Shown here in pieces: positions 21,339 through 33,302 of a stretch of DNA of 64,000 bases. The position numbers and the translations under genes are program-made. Source of the DNA: Lonsdalea iberica (lineage in GTDB: Bacteria; Pseudomonadota; Gammaproteobacteria; Enterobacterales; Enterobacteriaceae); NCBI RefSeq assembly GCF_002111585.1, contig NZ_LUTP01000015.1, positions 19,394-83,393 on the forward strand. The letters are read 5' to 3'. Within the stretch, counting starts at the first letter, position 1, and the number at the start of each line of letters is the position of its first letter. The notes under the pieces were generated by a model. That model worked only from the letters and a program-made list of their open reading frames with translations, did no database searches and was not told where the DNA came from.

Positions 21339-22705
21339 CCGACTGGCCGTGGCGGCACTGGGCGCGGCGGCAGCCGCACGCGACGGCGTTCATCCGCGAC
21401 GATGAAGGCTGGAGCTGGTGCAAGTTGGCCAATGAAGTCGACGCGCGCGCTAACGTGTTTATTCGTCAGGGCGTCACGGAGGGGAGCGGTGTGGCGCTGC
21501 GCGGGCGTAATAGCGGCGAGATGCTGCTGAGCTATCTTGCGTTGCTACAGTGCGGCGTGCGTTTGCTGCCGCTCAATCCGCAACTGCCCGTCACGCAGAC
21601 GGATGTGCTGTTGCCCTCGCTGGATATCCGCTTCGGTCTGTGTTTCAGCGAGACGCCTTGGCCTGATACGATCGTCCCCCTCTCTACCGGGAGCGACGAA
21701 GCCGTGGGGTCTCAACCGCATACCGCATGGGAACAGGGGCGGCTGGCGACGATGACGCTGACTTCCGGCTCCAGCGGCCTGCCAAAAGCGGCGGTGCATA
21801 CTTTCGCCGCGCATCTGGCGAGCGCGGAGGGCGTCTGCGGACTCATGCCTTACACGCAGGGTGACAGCTGGCTGCTTTCATTACCGCTGTTTCACGTTTC
21901 CGGGCAGGGCATCGTTTGGCGCTGGCTGGCGGCGGGCGCGACGCTGGTGGTGCGGCCGGGTCGTCCTTTGGATGTGGCGTTGCGGGGTTGTACGCATGCC
22001 TCGCTGGTGCCCACGCAGCTGTGGCGGCTGCTATCGCAGGGAGACGTGCCGACCTCGCTGACCTCAGTACTGCTGGGTGGGGCGATGATCCCGCTGACGT
22101 TGACGCAACAGGCCGAAACGGTCGGCATTCGCTGCTGGTGCGGATACGGACTGACGGAGTTGGCTTCCACCGTGTGCGCCAAGCGCGCGGACGGACGCCC
22201 CGGCGTCGGTATGCCGCTCGCCGGACGGCATATCAAAGCTGTGGATGAGGAAATTTGGCTGCGCGGCAATAGCCTGGCGGCCGGATACTGGCGCGACGGC
22301 GCGCTGAACCCGTTAACCGACGATCAGGGCTGGTTTCATACGCGCGATCGCGGCTGCTGGGACGGCAGTGAGTGGCGCATTATGGGGCGGTTGGATAATC
22401 AATTTTTCAGCGGGGGGGAAGGCGTTCAGCCGGAAGATGTGGAAGCGGTTTTACTGCAACATCCGGCGGTCGAGTTTGCCTGTGTCGTGCCGGTGGATGA
22501 CGTGGAGTTTGGGCAGCGCCCGGTTGTGGTGGTGGAAACGGCGGGGGAGTGCGATCTGACGAAGCTTCGCGACTGGCTCGCTCCGCAGCTGGCGGGATAT
22601 CAGCGTCCCGTGGCGTTCTATCATTTGCCCGGGACACTGAAAAACGGCGGGATAAAAATTTCCCGTCAGCAGGTCGCAGCCTGGGTACGGCAGCAGCGCG
22701 GCTGA
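21326..22705 (+). CDS. menE: o-Succinylbenzoate-CoA ligase MenE
   Basis: Acyl-adenylate-forming ligase that activates o-succinylbenzoate with CoA and ATP. The AMP-binding P-loop is [15 protein letters not shown]; later motifs include [12 protein letters not shown], the hinge [11 protein letters not shown] and the C-terminal lysine region [12 protein letters not shown]. Length 459 (E. coli 451). The start overlaps menC, and the gene ends the men cluster, converging on the catalase gene 53 bp away. Confidence 0.95.
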   Translation: MAVIADWPWRHWARRQPHATAFIRDDEGWSWCKLANEVDARANVFIRQGVTEGSGVALRGRNSGEMLLSYLALLQCGVRLLPLNPQLPVTQTDVLLPSLDIRFGLCFSETPWPDTIVPLSTGSDEAVGSQPHTAWEQGRLATMTLTSGSSGLPKAAVHTFAAHLASAEGVCGLMPYTQGDSWLLSLPLFHVSGQGIVWRWLAAGATLVVRPGRPLDVALRGCTHASLVPTQLWRLLSQGDVPTSLTSVLLGGAMIPLTLTQQAETVGIRCWCGYGLTELASTVCAKRADGRPGVGMPLAGRHIKAVDEEIWLRGNSLAAGYWRDGALNPLTDDQGWFHTRDRGCWDGSEWRIMGRLDNQFFSGGEGVQPEDVEAVLLQHPAVEFACVVPVDDVEFGQRPVVVVETAGECDLTKLRDWLAPQLAGYQRPVAFYHLPGTLKNGGIKISRQQVAAWVRQQRG

Positions 22706-22758
22706 CTCACCTGCGAGCGGAGTGTCCGTGAAAGACAATACCGTCCGCAGGCGGGAAA

Positions 22759-24198
22759 TTAGCGTCCCAACGCTTTGGCGACGCCCTCGCCGTAGGCCGG
22801 ATCAACCAGGTTGAACAGCGCGATCTGACGGTCCTGGATAAATTCAGGCACCTGAGACAGCTCGCCGGCGATTCGCTGGAACATCCGCTGATGCTCTTCT
22901 TCGCTCAGCAGCTGGAACAGTGCGCGCGGCTGGCTGAAGTAATCATCGTCTTCGCGGTGGTTCCAGTGGTCGGCGGCGCCTTCCAGCGACAGTGGCGGCT
23001 CGCTGAAATCAGGCTGTTCCTGGAATACATTGAAGCTGTTCGGCTCATACGTTGCGCCGTTTCCGCTATTGCCGTCCACGCGCATCGCGCCGTCGCGGTG
23101 ATAGCTATGGAATGGGCAGCGCGGTTTGTTGACCGGGATCTGGTGGTGGTTAACACCCAGACGGTAACGCTCGGCATCGCCGTATGAGAACAGACGGCCT
23201 TGCAGCATTCTGTCCGGAGAGAAGCTGACGCCAGGGACGACGTTCGCCGGGCTGAAGGCGGACTGTTCTACTTCGGCAAAGTAGTTTTCCGGGTTGCGAT
23301 TCAGTTCGAAATAACCGACATCGATCAGCGGATAGTCGCCGTGCGGCCAGACTTTAGTCAGGTCGAACGGGTTGTACGGCACCTGGGAGGCCTCCGCTTC
23401 CGGCATGATCTGCACTTGCAGGTTCCAGCGCGGGAAGTCGCCGCGGTCGATGGCGTCGAACAGATCGCGCTGAGAGCTTTCACGATCTTTACCGATCAGC
23501 TGTTCCGCTTCGTCGTCCATCAGGTTTTCGATGCCCTGCTGGCAACGGAAGTGGAATTTCACCCAGAAACGTTCGTTATCGGCGTTGATAAAGCTGTAGG
23601 TGTGACTACCAAAACCGTGGATGTGGCGGTAGGATTTCGGCAGGCCGCGGTCACTGAAGTCGATAGTCAACTGGTGCAGCGCTTCCGGCAACTGAGAGAA
23701 GAAGTCCCACTTGTAGACCGGGTTACGCAGGTTAGTGCGCGGGTCGCGTTTTACCACGTGGTTCAGGTCCGGGAATTTCAGCGGGTCGCGCAGGTAGAAG
23801 ACCGGCGTGTTGTTACCGACCAGATCCCAGTTCCCTTCTTCGGTGTAGAATTTCATGGCGAAACCACGAATATCGCGCTCAGCGTCGGCGCCGCCACGTT
23901 CGCCCGCGACGGTGGAGAAACGCAGGAACATGTCCGTCTGTTTACCGACTTCGGAGAAGATTTTAGCGCGAGTGTAGCGGGTGATGTCGTGGGTGACGGT
24001 GAAAGTACCGTAAGCGCCGGAGCCTTTAGCGTGCATACGTCGCTCAGGGATCACTTCACGGTCAAAATGAGCCAGCTTTTCCAGGAACCAGACGTCCTGC
24101 AGCAGCATAGGGCCTCGGGGACCCGCGGTCATTACGTTGTTATTGCTGACGACCGGCGCGCCGGAGGCGGTGGTCAGCTTTTGTTTTTCATTGCTCAT
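22759..24198 (-). CDS. katA: Monofunctional haem catalase (clade 3, KatA-type)
   Basis: Decomposes hydrogen peroxide in the cytoplasm. At 479 residues it belongs to the small-subunit catalases, unlike E. coli KatE. The active-site histidine is His56 ([12 protein letters not shown]), the distal asparagine Asn129 (LVGNNTPVF), and the proximal haem ligand Tyr339 in [14 protein letters not shown]. No signal peptide is present. The ATG is preceded by AAGGA. The gene stands alone, transcribed away from the yfaZ-like gene; E. coli K-12 has no such gene here. Oxidative-stress control is likely but I could not place an OxyR site with confidence. Confidence 0.96.
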   Translation of the reverse strand: MSNEKQKLTTASGAPVVSNNNVMTAGPRGPMLLQDVWFLEKLAHFDREVIPERRMHAKGSGAYGTFTVTHDITRYTRAKIFSEVGKQTDMFLRFSTVAGERGGADAERDIRGFAMKFYTEEGNWDLVGNNTPVFYLRDPLKFPDLNHVVKRDPRTNLRNPVYKWDFFSQLPEALHQLTIDFSDRGLPKSYRHIHGFGSHTYSFINADNERFWVKFHFRCQQGIENLMDDEAEQLIGKDRESSQRDLFDAIDRGDFPRWNLQVQIMPEAEASQVPYNPFDLTKVWPHGDYPLIDVGYFELNRNPENYFAEVEQSAFSPANVVPGVSFSPDRMLQGRLFSYGDAERYRLGVNHHQIPVNKPRCPFHSYHRDGAMRVDGNSGNGATYEPNSFNVFQEQPDFSEPPLSLEGAADHWNHREDDDYFSQPRALFQLLSEEEHQRMFQRIAGELSQVPEFIQDRQIALFNLVDPAYGEGVAKALGR

Positions 24199-24474
24199 GT
24201 TTACTTCCTTACGGTTTGACTCGACTGATGAGAACTATCAGCCAGAGCAGTTAAATAGGCAAATCGGTGGCGCTTATCATTGGTATCGCCAGCACTGAAA
24301 AATGCGAATTTGTCGCATTTCCCCAGATGAAACCCGTATTTTTAGCCCTATTCTGGCTCCCACCGCCGCGAACATGACGTAGAATCATTCCGTTTTTACA
24401 ACGTCTATAAGGACTGCGTGCCAGACGTTAGGCACGGGTCGATATAACTACACTCCGATTTAAGGACGATAACG

Positions 24475-25014
24475 ATGAAAAAATTGATGACTGCGTGCCT
24501 GGGCAGCCTTTTGCTGGCCTCGGCGGGCGCTCAAGCTGTCGGCATTTCGGCGGAAGCGGGAAATGACTATGTCGGCGGCGGCGCCAGCATTGGCTTACCC
24601 TTCCCGGGGTTGTCCGCCAACGCGGGTTGGGGTCACGATAATGACAACAACAACGATGCCTACACTCTTGGGGTGGACTACGGCTTCGGCCTGGGCCGCG
24701 CGTCCGTCAAAGCGGGCGTCAAAGGTGTTTATCTGCAACCCGATCATGGCGACGACGGCTATGGCTTGGCCGTAGGCGGTGGCGTACAGTTCCCGCTGAC
24801 TTCGTCTTTCTCGCTGTTCGGGGAAGGCTACTACTCACCGGATGCGTTCACTAGTCATCTGGATCGGTACGTTGAAGCGAAAGGCGGCGTGCGCTGGCAA
24901 CCGCTGCGTCCGCTCTCCGTGGACGTAGGCTACCGCTACATTACGATGGGCTCGTCCAACGACGATCGCAGAATTGCCGACGGTTTCTATCTGGGCGCGG
25001 GGCTAAGCTTCTAA
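24475..25014 (+). CDS. yfaZ: YfaZ-family outer membrane protein
   Basis: A 179-residue protein with a typical signal peptide (MKKLMTACLGSLLLASAGAQA) and then alternating hydrophobic beta-strands, including FSLFGEGYYSPDAF and LSVDVGYRYITMG, ending in an aromatic residue (AGLSF), as in small outer membrane beta-barrels. This fits the YfaZ family. Its transport or structural role is unknown. As in E. coli it lies directly before yfaY, and a GC hairpin follows the stop. Confidence 0.85.
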   Translation: MKKLMTACLGSLLLASAGAQAVGISAEAGNDYVGGGASIGLPFPGLSANAGWGHDNDNNNDAYTLGVDYGFGLGRASVKAGVKGVYLQPDHGDDGYGLAVGGGVQFPLTSSFSLFGEGYYSPDAFTSHLDRYVEAKGGVRWQPLRPLSVDVGYRYITMGSSNDDRRIADGFYLGAGLSF

Positions 25015-25026
25015 CGCCTGCCACAG

Positions 25027-25050
25027 GGCGCGGTTTTCCGCGCCTTCGTC
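25027..25050 (+). terminator. Probable terminator of yfaZ
   Basis: GGCGCGG and CCGCGCC form a 7-bp GC stem with a TTTT loop, followed by TTCGTCTCT. The T-tract is weak. Confidence 0.6.
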
Positions 25051-25250
25051 TCTGGATCTTCAATCCCTCGTTTACCCGCAGCGTCATTCCTTTATTATCT
25101 AAGTATCATAAATTGTGATGACTTCGTGCCGACAGGCGCTCGATCGCTCGTCGCCCACGGGTGGAAGCCGCTTGTCGACCGAGCGGCTGATAAGCCTCGC
25201 TAAGAGCAATCAGACGGCGGCCCGACGATTCACGAATGGAGAAAGTAAAC

Positions 25251-26441
25251 ATGCTTAGGGTTGAGATGCTTTGCACCGGTGATGAGGTGTTGCACGGCCA
25301 GATTGTTGACACCAATGCCGCCTGGCTGGCGGATTATCTGTTTCAGCAAGGCGCGCCGATGGCCAGCCGCATGACGGTGGGCGACGAACTCGATGCGCTG
25401 GTAACGGCACTGACTGAACGCAGTCACGTCGCGGACGTACTGATCGTTAACGGCGGACTGGGGCCGACCAGCGACGATTTAAGTTCACTCGCCGCGGCGA
25501 CGGCGGCGGGCGTACCGCTGGTGGAGCATGCGGAGTGGCTGGCGAAGATGACGGCCTACTTCGCCGACCGCGGGCGTCCCATGTCGGCGCTGAACCGGAA
25601 GCAGGCGCTGATCCCGGACGGCGCGGAGATCCTCGACAATCCGGTCGGCACCGCCTGCGGTTTTGCGCTGAAGTTGAACCGTTGCATGCTGTTTTTCACG
25701 CCCGGCGTGCCGTCTGAGTTCAAGGTGATGGTTGAGCAGCAAATTATGCCGCGTTTACGTCAGCGTTTTACGCTTGGCGAAGCGCCGCTCTGTCTGCGTC
25801 TGACGACCTTCGGTCGTGGAGAAAGCGATCTGGCGAGCGCGCTGGCGCCGCTCACCCTGCCGAAGGACGTGGTGCTGGGATACCGCTGCGCCGTGCCTAT
25901 CGTCGAGATTAAGCTGACCGGTCCCGCATCGCAGCAGGACGCCATGCATGCGTTGTGGCGACAGGTGAAGGAGATCGTCGCCGACAGTACGGTGTTTGAA
26001 GGGACCGCGGGTCTGCCTGCGCAGCTGGCGCAGGCGCTATCTGAACGCCAACTGCGGTTGGCGATCGCCGAAGCCTTCACCGCCGGTTTGGTTCACTGGC
26101 AGTTGCGTGGCGCCAATGCACCGTTAGCCGGGGGCGACCTGTTGACGACGTCTTCCAGTGCCTTAACGACGGTGACGCAACAGGCGCGCGAACTGGCGCA
26201 GCGATGTTCGGCGCAGGTGGCTCTGGTGGTAAGCGGATTGAGCGAGGGCAGGCTGTCTCTGGCGTTGCATACGCCTTCGCAAACGCTGGCTCAGACTCTT
26301 CAGTTCAATACGGCGCGCTACGCGTTGTCGACGCAACAGGAAATCGTCGCTATGGCGGCGTTGAATATGCTGCGGCGTTGGTTGAGCGGGGTCTCGCCTT
26401 ACGGCGGAAACGGCTGGATTGAAACGGTCGAAACCTGCTAG
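25251..26441 (+). CDS. yfaY: CinA-like protein YfaY
   Basis: Two-part protein of the CinA family (396 residues). The N-terminal part is a molybdopterin-binding (MoaB/MogA-like) domain, with EMLCTGDEVLHGQIVDTNA and VNGGLGPTSDD. The C-terminal part corresponds to the PncC-type NMN amidohydrolase domain but is degenerate: the active proteins carry an ESCTGG-like motif, and here the position reads AEAFTAGLV, so deamidase activity is doubtful (the E. coli YfaY domain is likewise inactive-looking). I chose the ATG at 25251, with GGAG 9 nt upstream, matching the E. coli start; another ATG lies at 25236. Physiological role unproven. Confidence 0.9.
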   Translation: MLRVEMLCTGDEVLHGQIVDTNAAWLADYLFQQGAPMASRMTVGDELDALVTALTERSHVADVLIVNGGLGPTSDDLSSLAAATAAGVPLVEHAEWLAKMTAYFADRGRPMSALNRKQALIPDGAEILDNPVGTACGFALKLNRCMLFFTPGVPSEFKVMVEQQIMPRLRQRFTLGEAPLCLRLTTFGRGESDLASALAPLTLPKDVVLGYRCAVPIVEIKLTGPASQQDAMHALWRQVKEIVADSTVFEGTAGLPAQLAQALSERQLRLAIAEAFTAGLVHWQLRGANAPLAGGDLLTTSSSALTTVTQQARELAQRCSAQVALVVSGLSEGRLSLALHTPSQTLAQTLQFNTARYALSTQQEIVAMAALNMLRRWLSGVSPYGGNGWIETVETC

Positions 26442-26454
26442 CGGGATAGCACGA

Positions 26455-26477
26455 CGACGGGCCGTGGCGGCCCGTCG
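26455..26477. terminator. Hairpin between convergent yfaY and cnoX
   Basis: CGACGGGCC and GGCCCGTCG form a perfect 9-bp GC stem with a 5-nt loop in the 49-bp convergent gap. No T-run follows on either strand, so it may stall or protect transcripts rather than act as a classical terminator. Confidence 0.5.
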
Positions 26478-26490
26478 AAAAGCGCGGTAA

Positions 26491-27351
26491 TCAGTAAAGC
26501 AGAGCGTAAAGCTGGCGACGATAGCGCGCGGCCAGCGCGTCACCGGTGCCCAACGCGGACATGATGTCCATCATCGTCTTGCGCGCGCTGCCGTTGGCGG
26601 CCGCCAGATCTTTCTTCAGCATGCCCATCAGCAGTTCCAGCGCCTCTTCGTTACGGCCCACCTGATGCAGTTGCAGACTCAGCTTAACCGCCAGCTCCGC
26701 ATTGTCCGGATCCGCGTCCAGCTCCTGTTGCAACTGCTTGATTTCCGGTGTGTCGGCGGCCTGCTTCAGCAATTCAATCTGCGCCACCAGACCGTGGTAG
26801 CGGCTGTCCTGATCCTGGATCGGAAGGGTGCTCAGCACGGCTTCGGCGTCGTCCGCGCGATTCAGCTCAATCTGCACTTCCGCCAGCAACAGAGCGATAT
26901 CGCTGCGTTTGCTATCCAACTGCCAGGCGTCTTTCAACAGCGGCAGGGCCTCCTGCAGTTGGCCATCCTGAATCAAACGCTCGGCTTCCGCTGTTTTGAG
27001 ATCTTCCGCTTTGGGCAGAACGCGCTGCAACAGTTCGCGGATCGCTTCTTCCGGCTGAGGCCCCTGGAAGCCGTCCAACGGCTGGCCGTCTTTGAACAGA
27101 TAGACGGTGGGGATCGCGCGCAGGCCAAATTGCGCGGCGACGCGTTGCTCGGCGTCGCAGTCTACTTTCGCCAGCAAGAATTGTCCTGCGTATTCGGCGG
27201 CCAGCCGGTCTAGCACTGGGCCTAATTCCTGACAGTGTTGGCTGCGCTCCGACCAGAAGTAGATCAGCACTGGGGCAGTCATCGACTGCTCCAGCACCTG
27301 CTGCAAATTCGTTTCGTTAATGTCAATCACATTGGCGTGTTGTTCTAGCAT
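26491..27351 (-). CDS. cnoX: Chaperedoxin CnoX (YbbN)
   Basis: Thioredoxin-like domain fused to tetratricopeptide repeats; in E. coli it holds unfolding proteins and passes them to GroEL or DnaK under oxidative (HOCl) stress. The thioredoxin-like domain covers about residues 8-115, with FWSERSQHC in place of the usual WCGPC, so it has a single cysteine (SxxC), as in E. coli. [17 protein letters not shown] is the cis-proline region. The remainder forms TPR-like helices ending in [10 protein letters not shown]. Length 286 (E. coli 284). ATG start with GAGAG upstream. Confidence 0.95.
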   Translation of the reverse strand: MLEQHANVIDINETNLQQVLEQSMTAPVLIYFWSERSQHCQELGPVLDRLAAEYAGQFLLAKVDCDAEQRVAAQFGLRAIPTVYLFKDGQPLDGFQGPQPEEAIRELLQRVLPKAEDLKTAEAERLIQDGQLQEALPLLKDAWQLDSKRSDIALLLAEVQIELNRADDAEAVLSTLPIQDQDSRYHGLVAQIELLKQAADTPEIKQLQQELDADPDNAELAVKLSLQLHQVGRNEEALELLMGMLKKDLAAANGSARKTMMDIMSALGTGDALAARYRRQLYALLY

Positions 27352-27413
27352 GGAATTCTCTCTTATCCGTTTCAGCGAGTTATGGGGGCAAATTCCCTCT
27401 GCTTCAACCCCTG

Positions 27414-28190
27414 TCAGGAGCGAGTGCGTAATAAGCCGTCGAGCGCGCGTCCGGGAAGCAGACGGCGAAGTATCGACAGCGCATGGGTCATCAGCGTGAC
27501 CGGATAGCGTAATTTGGGGCGCGGACTCTCCAGAGCATGGCGCAGTTTGGGCAATATCGCCTCTGGCGTCAGGGTGAATCGCTTGGCGATGCCGGGATTC
27601 GTGACGGGACGATCGCGCTGCGTTTGGTTCACGTTAGCGGAAAACTGCGTGCTAATCGGCCCAGGTTCTATCAACGAAACGTGTATCCCGCTGCCGTGCA
27701 GCTCCATACGCAGCGCGTCTGACCAGGCTTCAAGGGCATACTTGCTGGCGGCATAGGCGCCGCGTCCCGGCGTGACGACCAGCCCCATGACGGAGCTGGT
27801 CTGGATGATACGCCCTTCGCCGTGCGCAAGCATGGCGGGCAGCAGTCGCTGCGTCAGTTGATGCGTGCCGAACAGATTACTGGAGAACTGTTGTTCCAAC
27901 TGCTGGCGAGAGATCGTATTCAGCGGGCCGTACACGCCGTAGCCGGCGTTGTTGAATAGCCCGTACAGACGGTTGCCGGTGAGCGAAATCACATGGTCGG
28001 CGGCGCGATCCACACTGTCGCTGTCGTCCAGATCCAGCTCGACGCCTTCCAGCCCCAGCGTGTTCATTCTTTCCACATCTTCCACACGACGGCAGGCCGC
28101 CAAAACCCGGTAGCCGCGTTGCTTGAGATCTTGTGCGGCGATCAGGCCGATACCGCTGGAACAGCCGGTGATTAAAATCGCTTTTTGCAT
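27414..28190 (-). CDS. ybbO: Short-chain dehydrogenase/reductase YbbO
   Basis: NADP(H)-type oxidoreductase of the classical SDR family (258 residues). The cofactor motif is TGCSSGIG (TGxxxGIG) near the N-terminus, NNAGYG is the central motif, and the catalytic Ser is in TSSVMG with the YAASK motif (Tyr, Lys). E. coli YbbO is an aldehyde reductase. It lies between cnoX and tesA on the same strand, an order shared with E. coli, and is probably cotranscribed with tesA. Confidence 0.92.
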   Translation of the reverse strand: MQKAILITGCSSGIGLIAAQDLKQRGYRVLAACRRVEDVERMNTLGLEGVELDLDDSDSVDRAADHVISLTGNRLYGLFNNAGYGVYGPLNTISRQQLEQQFSSNLFGTHQLTQRLLPAMLAHGEGRIIQTSSVMGLVVTPGRGAYAASKYALEAWSDALRMELHGSGIHVSLIEPGPISTQFSANVNQTQRDRPVTNPGIAKRFTLTPEAILPKLRHALESPRPKLRYPVTLMTHALSILRRLLPGRALDGLLRTRS

Positions 28191-28825
28191 AACTTTACCT
28201 AACTATAAAGCCCTGAATATCAAGAGTCGTGGTTAACTAGAGGGCCGAGTTTTTGCGCCATCCAGTCGGCGATAAACGGCTGGGCGTCGCGGTTCGGATG
28301 GATGCCGTCATCCTGCATCCACTCGGGTTTGAGATAGACCTCTTCCATAAAAAACGGCAGCAGCGGAATGGCGAACTGCGTGGCGAGTTTCGGATACACG
28401 GCCGCAAAGGTCTCAGTATAGCGCCGGCCGTAGTTGGTCGGCAGTCGGATCTGCATCAGCAGCGGCTGTGCGCCGGCCTTTTTGACCTGCGTGATGATTT
28501 TTGTCAGATCCTGTTCCAGACTGGACGGAGGGAAACCGCGCAGGCCATCGTTGCCGCCCAGTTCGATCAGCACCCAGCGCGGCTGATGCTGTTGCAGTAA
28601 AGCAGGTACACGGGCCAGCCCCTGGGCGGCGGTGTCGCCGCTGATGCTGGCGTTGACGACGTTAACGCCGCCGGGGGCTGACTGCCAGCGACTATTCAGC
28701 AAGGCAGGCCAGGCCTGCGTCGCCGACATGCGATAGCCCGCGCTCAGACTGTCGCCCAGCACCAGCAGCGTATCCGCTGCGATAGCACGTAAACTTACTA
28801 TTCCCAGCAGTAAAAGGACCAGAAA

Positions 28826-29508
<683 letters not shown>

Positions 29509-29512
<4 letters not shown>

Positions 29513-31941
29513 TCTGGCGTTGGTTTTGGCGTGAATGGCGTTCCCCTTCGCTGCTGATTGTCTGGCTGGCGCTGACGTTGGCCGTGGCCTGCGTGCTGGC
29601 GCTCGGCACCATCAGCGATCGTATGGAGCAGGGACTCAGCCAGCAGAGTCGCGACTTTCTGGCGGGCGATCGGGTTCTGCGGGCCTCGCGGCCGGTAGAT
29701 GAAACGGTGCTGCAACGGGCGGCGCAAGACGGCCTCACCGTCAGCCGACAGGTGTCGTTTATGACGATGACCTACGCCGGAGAACATGCGCAGCTGGCGC
29801 AGGTGAAAGCCACCGACGATCGCTATCCGCTATATGGGAATTTACAGACCCGGCCCGCGCAACTGCGCGCCGCACCCGGCACGATTCTGGTCGCCCCGCG
29901 GCTGCTGGCGCTATTGGGGGCGCGAGTCGGAGAGCAACTCGATATCGGCGATACCACGCTGCGCATCGCGGGCGAGCTGATTCAGGAGCCGGATAACGGC
30001 TTCAATCCCTTTGAAACCGCGCCGCGTGTGTTGATGAACATGGCCGATGTCGCCAGTACCGGCGCGATCCAGCCCGGAGGCCGAATCACCTGGCGCTACA
30101 TGTTTGCGGGAGAGCCTCAAGCCATCGCGCAGTACGGCGACTGGATTAAACCTCAATTGAAAGCGGATCAGCGCTGGTACGGCATGGAAGATTCGTCGGG
30201 CGCGTTAAGCAAATCTCTCCAACGCTCACAGCAGTTCCTGTTGTTGTCCGCGCTATTGACGCTGCTGTTGGCCATCGCCGCGGTAACCGTGGCAATGAGC
30301 CATTACTGCCGCACGCGTTACGATTTAGTCGCCGTGCTGAAAACGTTAGGCGCCGGTCGCGGCGCGCTGCGTCGCTTGATTGTCGGCCAATGGCTGTCGG
30401 TGCTGGCGCTGGCGGCCGTCAGCGGAAGCGTGCTGGGGCTGGGCTTCGAGGCAGTATTGATGCGAGCTTTGGCCCCCGTCCTGCCCGCTACGCTGCCGCC
30501 TGCCGGACTCTGGCCTTGGATATGGGCGCTCGGGTCGCTGGTGTTGATTTCGCTGTTGGTCGGCCTGCGGCCCTATCGCCTTCTGCTGGCGACCCAGCCG
30601 TTGCGCGTGCTGCGGCAGGACGTGACGGCCAACGTCTGGCCACTGCGCTACTACCTGCCTGCCGTCGGGGGAGTTGTGATTGGGTTGCTGTTCGTGCTGT
30701 CTGGCGGCGGTTCGTTGCTGTGGTCGCTGCTAGGGGGGATGGTGGTGTTGGCGCTGCTGTTGGGGACGATTGGCTGGGGCAGCCTGCTGGTACTGCGGCG
30801 CCTCACGCTGAAACGGTTATCCCTGCGTCTGGCGATCAACCGACTCCTGCGTCAGCCGTGGTCAACCATCGGCCAGCTGGCGGCGTTTGCGCTGTCGTTT
30901 ATGCTGCTGGCGCTGCTACTGCTCTTACGCGGGGACCTGCTGGATCGCTGGCAGCAGCAGCTGCCGCCGGATAGTCCGAACTACTTCGTACTGAATATCG
31001 CCGGCGATCAGATCCCTGCGGTGAAAGAGTTTATGCTCCAACATCAGGTGCAGCCGGATCTGTTTTATCCGATCGTCCGGGCGCGACTGACGGAGATTAA
31101 CGGGCGTGTCGCCACCGAGCTGATCCCCGAGGATGCGCCCGGCGGCGGTACGGTAAACCGGGAGCTGAATCTGACCTGGCTGCCGGATCTGCCGTCGCAT
31201 AACGTGTTGGTGTCCGGACCATGGCCGCCGAAGCCGGGCGAGGTCTCGATAGAGCAGGGGGTGGCGGAGCGTCTTGGGGTTTCGCTGGGCGACATGCTGA
31301 CCTTTACCGGCGACACGCAGCCGTTCAGCGCCAAAATCACCAGTCTCCGTAAGGTGGATTGGGAGAGCCTGCGGCCGAACTTCTTCTTTATCTTTCCGCT
31401 GGGTGCGCTGGAGCATCAGCCGCAGTCGTGGCTGACCAGCTTCCGACACATCGGGCAGGACAATGTGATCACCCAGCTTAACCGCCAGTTCCCCACGCTG
31501 AGCGTGCTGGATATCGGCACGATCCTCAAGCAAGTGGGGCAGGTATTGCAACAGGTCAGTCGTGCGCTGGAGGTGATGGTGGTGTTGGTCATCTTCTGTG
31601 GCGTATTGCTGTTGCTGGCGCAGATTCAGGTCGGGATGGGGCAGCGTCGTCAGGAGTTGATGGTCTACCGGACGTTGGGAGCCAGCAAGAAGTTGTTGCG
31701 AACCACGCTCTGGTGCGAGTTCGCCGTGATGGGGCTTGCCGCCGGGCTGGCGGCGGCACTGGGCGCGGAGGCAGCGCTGTGGATGCTGCAGCGTAAGGTG
31801 TTCGACTTCCCGTGGGAGCCTAACTGGCTGTTATGGATTGGCCTGCCGCCGCTGAGCGCTCTGTTGCTGTCCCTCTGCGGTGGCTGGTTAGGGTTGCGGT
31901 TGCTGCGTGGCAGGGCGCTGTTCCGGCGCTACGACGCATGA
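29509..31941 (+). CDS. ybbP: ABC transporter permease YbbP (FtsX/MacB-like)
   Basis: Large membrane subunit (810 residues, E. coli 804) of the YbbA-YbbP exporter. One N-terminal helix (about residues 15-35) is followed by a large periplasmic domain, a bundle of helices from about 245 to 480, a second periplasmic domain, and three C-terminal helices, the doubled FtsX-like layout. ATLGASKKLL-like sequences (RTLGASKKLLR) mark the cytoplasmic coupling loop. The ATG at 29509 overlaps the ybbA stop (ATGA) and has GGAGGAG upstream; a GTG at 29497 is less likely. Confidence 0.95.
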
Positions 31942-31975
31942 CGACATGGGAAATTTGAAGCGCTGAAATAAGATA

Positions 31976-32028
31976 GCGTAAAATTCGCGCGTACCCGCAG
32001 TGGAAAAGGGTGCGCGCGAATCTTACGC
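31976..32028. repeat. Long imperfect GC-rich hairpin downstream of ybbP
   Basis: The arm 31976-31996 pairs with 32008-32028 (about 19 of 21 positions) around an 11-nt loop; the core is ATTCGCGCGTACCC against GGGTGCGCGCGAAT. No T-run follows, so it is not a standard terminator. It could be a 3'-end stabilising structure for ybbAP mRNA or one copy of a dispersed intergenic repeat; only this copy was noticed in the window. Confidence 0.6.
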
Positions 32029-32732
32029 CTCTCTTGACTTGGGCGCGCGATATGCGGCGGCGGGGGTGAAAATGGATAAGATTTCCGGTTAGCCCGCTTC
32101 CTGCCGCAGATCCACTTGATGGTGTCGAGAGGCGAAATTAATTTTTTCAGCGTATGTTGACTATTCTAAATACCGATGTCTGTCCTTCAAAAATAGCTGT
32201 CTGAATAATAAGCCGGTGAGGTCGAAATTTCGTGGATAAAGAGTGTGCAGTTTAGAATATTGACCACGCAGCCCTTATATTATCTCGCCAATTTCGTTTA
32301 GTGTGGGATTAATTTGGTGTTTAAGTCATATTTGATTTTGATAAGCCAATATAACCTTTGATTGATGCATCAGGAATAAACACTATCACCAGGAAATATC
32401 GATGCTACATCAAGCCTTTTATTTCAGACGTGACTTCAGGGGAGGAGGTATAAATAGCACATCGCATTATCTTTGAAGTGTCGTGAGCTTTTCGGCAATG
32501 AAATTGTGCGAGGGTCTTATTTTTGGGTGACTCTAATTTTTGTGCGAAGAGGGGGGAATGAAAGCCCAATTATCGTCGGGTGGCAGGTTTAATCACGATG
32601 TGGATAAGGGGGGCGGATACACCTTGTTCAGCATTCATCAGTGAACCCTCGCGAACGGGAATGGGAGCGCCTTGAAGACAGGCGGCGCGGGTTCGGAAAA
32701 ACACGCATTGCCTGAGCGGCAACGCGTATCGC
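32029..32732. other. Gene-free interval between ybbP and speG
   Basis: About 700 bp with no convincing gene. A 24-codon open frame (32402-32476, plus) has AGGA about 8 nt upstream of its ATG but no recognisable product. The middle part (32150-32400) is AT-rich. Longer frames near 32570-32842 on the minus strand overlap speG and are not credible. Confidence 0.4.
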
Positions 32733-33302
32733 TTAGCGGGTGATATCCGCTTCGGGAGAAGGGGCGCCGCTGGGTTTTTTGTGCCGAGATAGATAATCAT
32801 GCTGGAAAATGCACATCCGAATGGCGTTGCGGTACTCCCCATTGATAAAAAATTCGTGGATCAACTCACCTTCCACATCGAACCCTAGCTTGCTGTAAAT
32901 GTGGATGGCCTTCTGGTTCTCCTTGTCCACTATCAAATACAGTTTGTTGAGGTTGAGAATGGCGAAGCCGTAGTCCATCGCCAGCTGTGCGGCGGCGCTG
33001 GCGTAGCCATACCCTTGATGCGCCGGGTCGATGATGATTTGAAACTCAGCGCGGCGGTGGATGTGGTTGATATCGACGAGTTCCACCAGTCCGACTTTGA
33101 CCCGCTCGTGTTCAATGATAAAGCGGCGTTCGCTTTGGTCATGAATGTGTTTGTCATACAGATCGCTCAATTCCACGAAGGCTTCATAAGGTTCTTCGAA
33201 CCAGTAGCGCATCACGCTGGCGTTGTTATCCAATTGATGAACGAAGGGTAAATCATCTCGCTCCAGTGGTCTCAGGCGAACAATGTGATTCAAATCAGAC
33301 AT
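32733..33302 (-). CDS. speG: Spermidine N1-acetyltransferase SpeG
   Basis: GNAT-family acetyltransferase that acetylates spermidine (and spermine) with acetyl-CoA, protecting against polyamine toxicity. The N-terminal [20 protein letters not shown], the [13 protein letters not shown] segment and the acetyl-CoA loop around [10 protein letters not shown] match SpeG strongly; [15 protein letters not shown] is the late GNAT motif. Length 189 (E. coli 186). The ATG has GAGG upstream. It stands alone between two AT-rich gaps. Confidence 0.96.
   Translation of the reverse strand: MSDLNHIVRLRPLERDDLPFVHQLDNNASVMRYWFEEPYEAFVELSDLYDKHIHDQSERRFIIEHERVKVGLVELVDINHIHRRAEFQIIIDPAHQGYGYASAAAQLAMDYGFAILNLNKLYLIVDKENQKAIHIYSKLGFDVEGELIHEFFINGEYRNAIRMCIFQHDYLSRHKKPSGAPSPEADITR

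Noticed and set aside
23200..24219. 339-codon open frame antisense to the catalase gene
   Set aside because: It shadows a well-supported catalase with all catalytic residues; the translated sequence resembles no family and reflects GC-rich codon bias.
24199..24474. Possible OxyR site upstream of the catalase gene
   Set aside because: Scattered ATAG and CTAT half-motifs exist but not with OxyR spacing, so I did not annotate a site.
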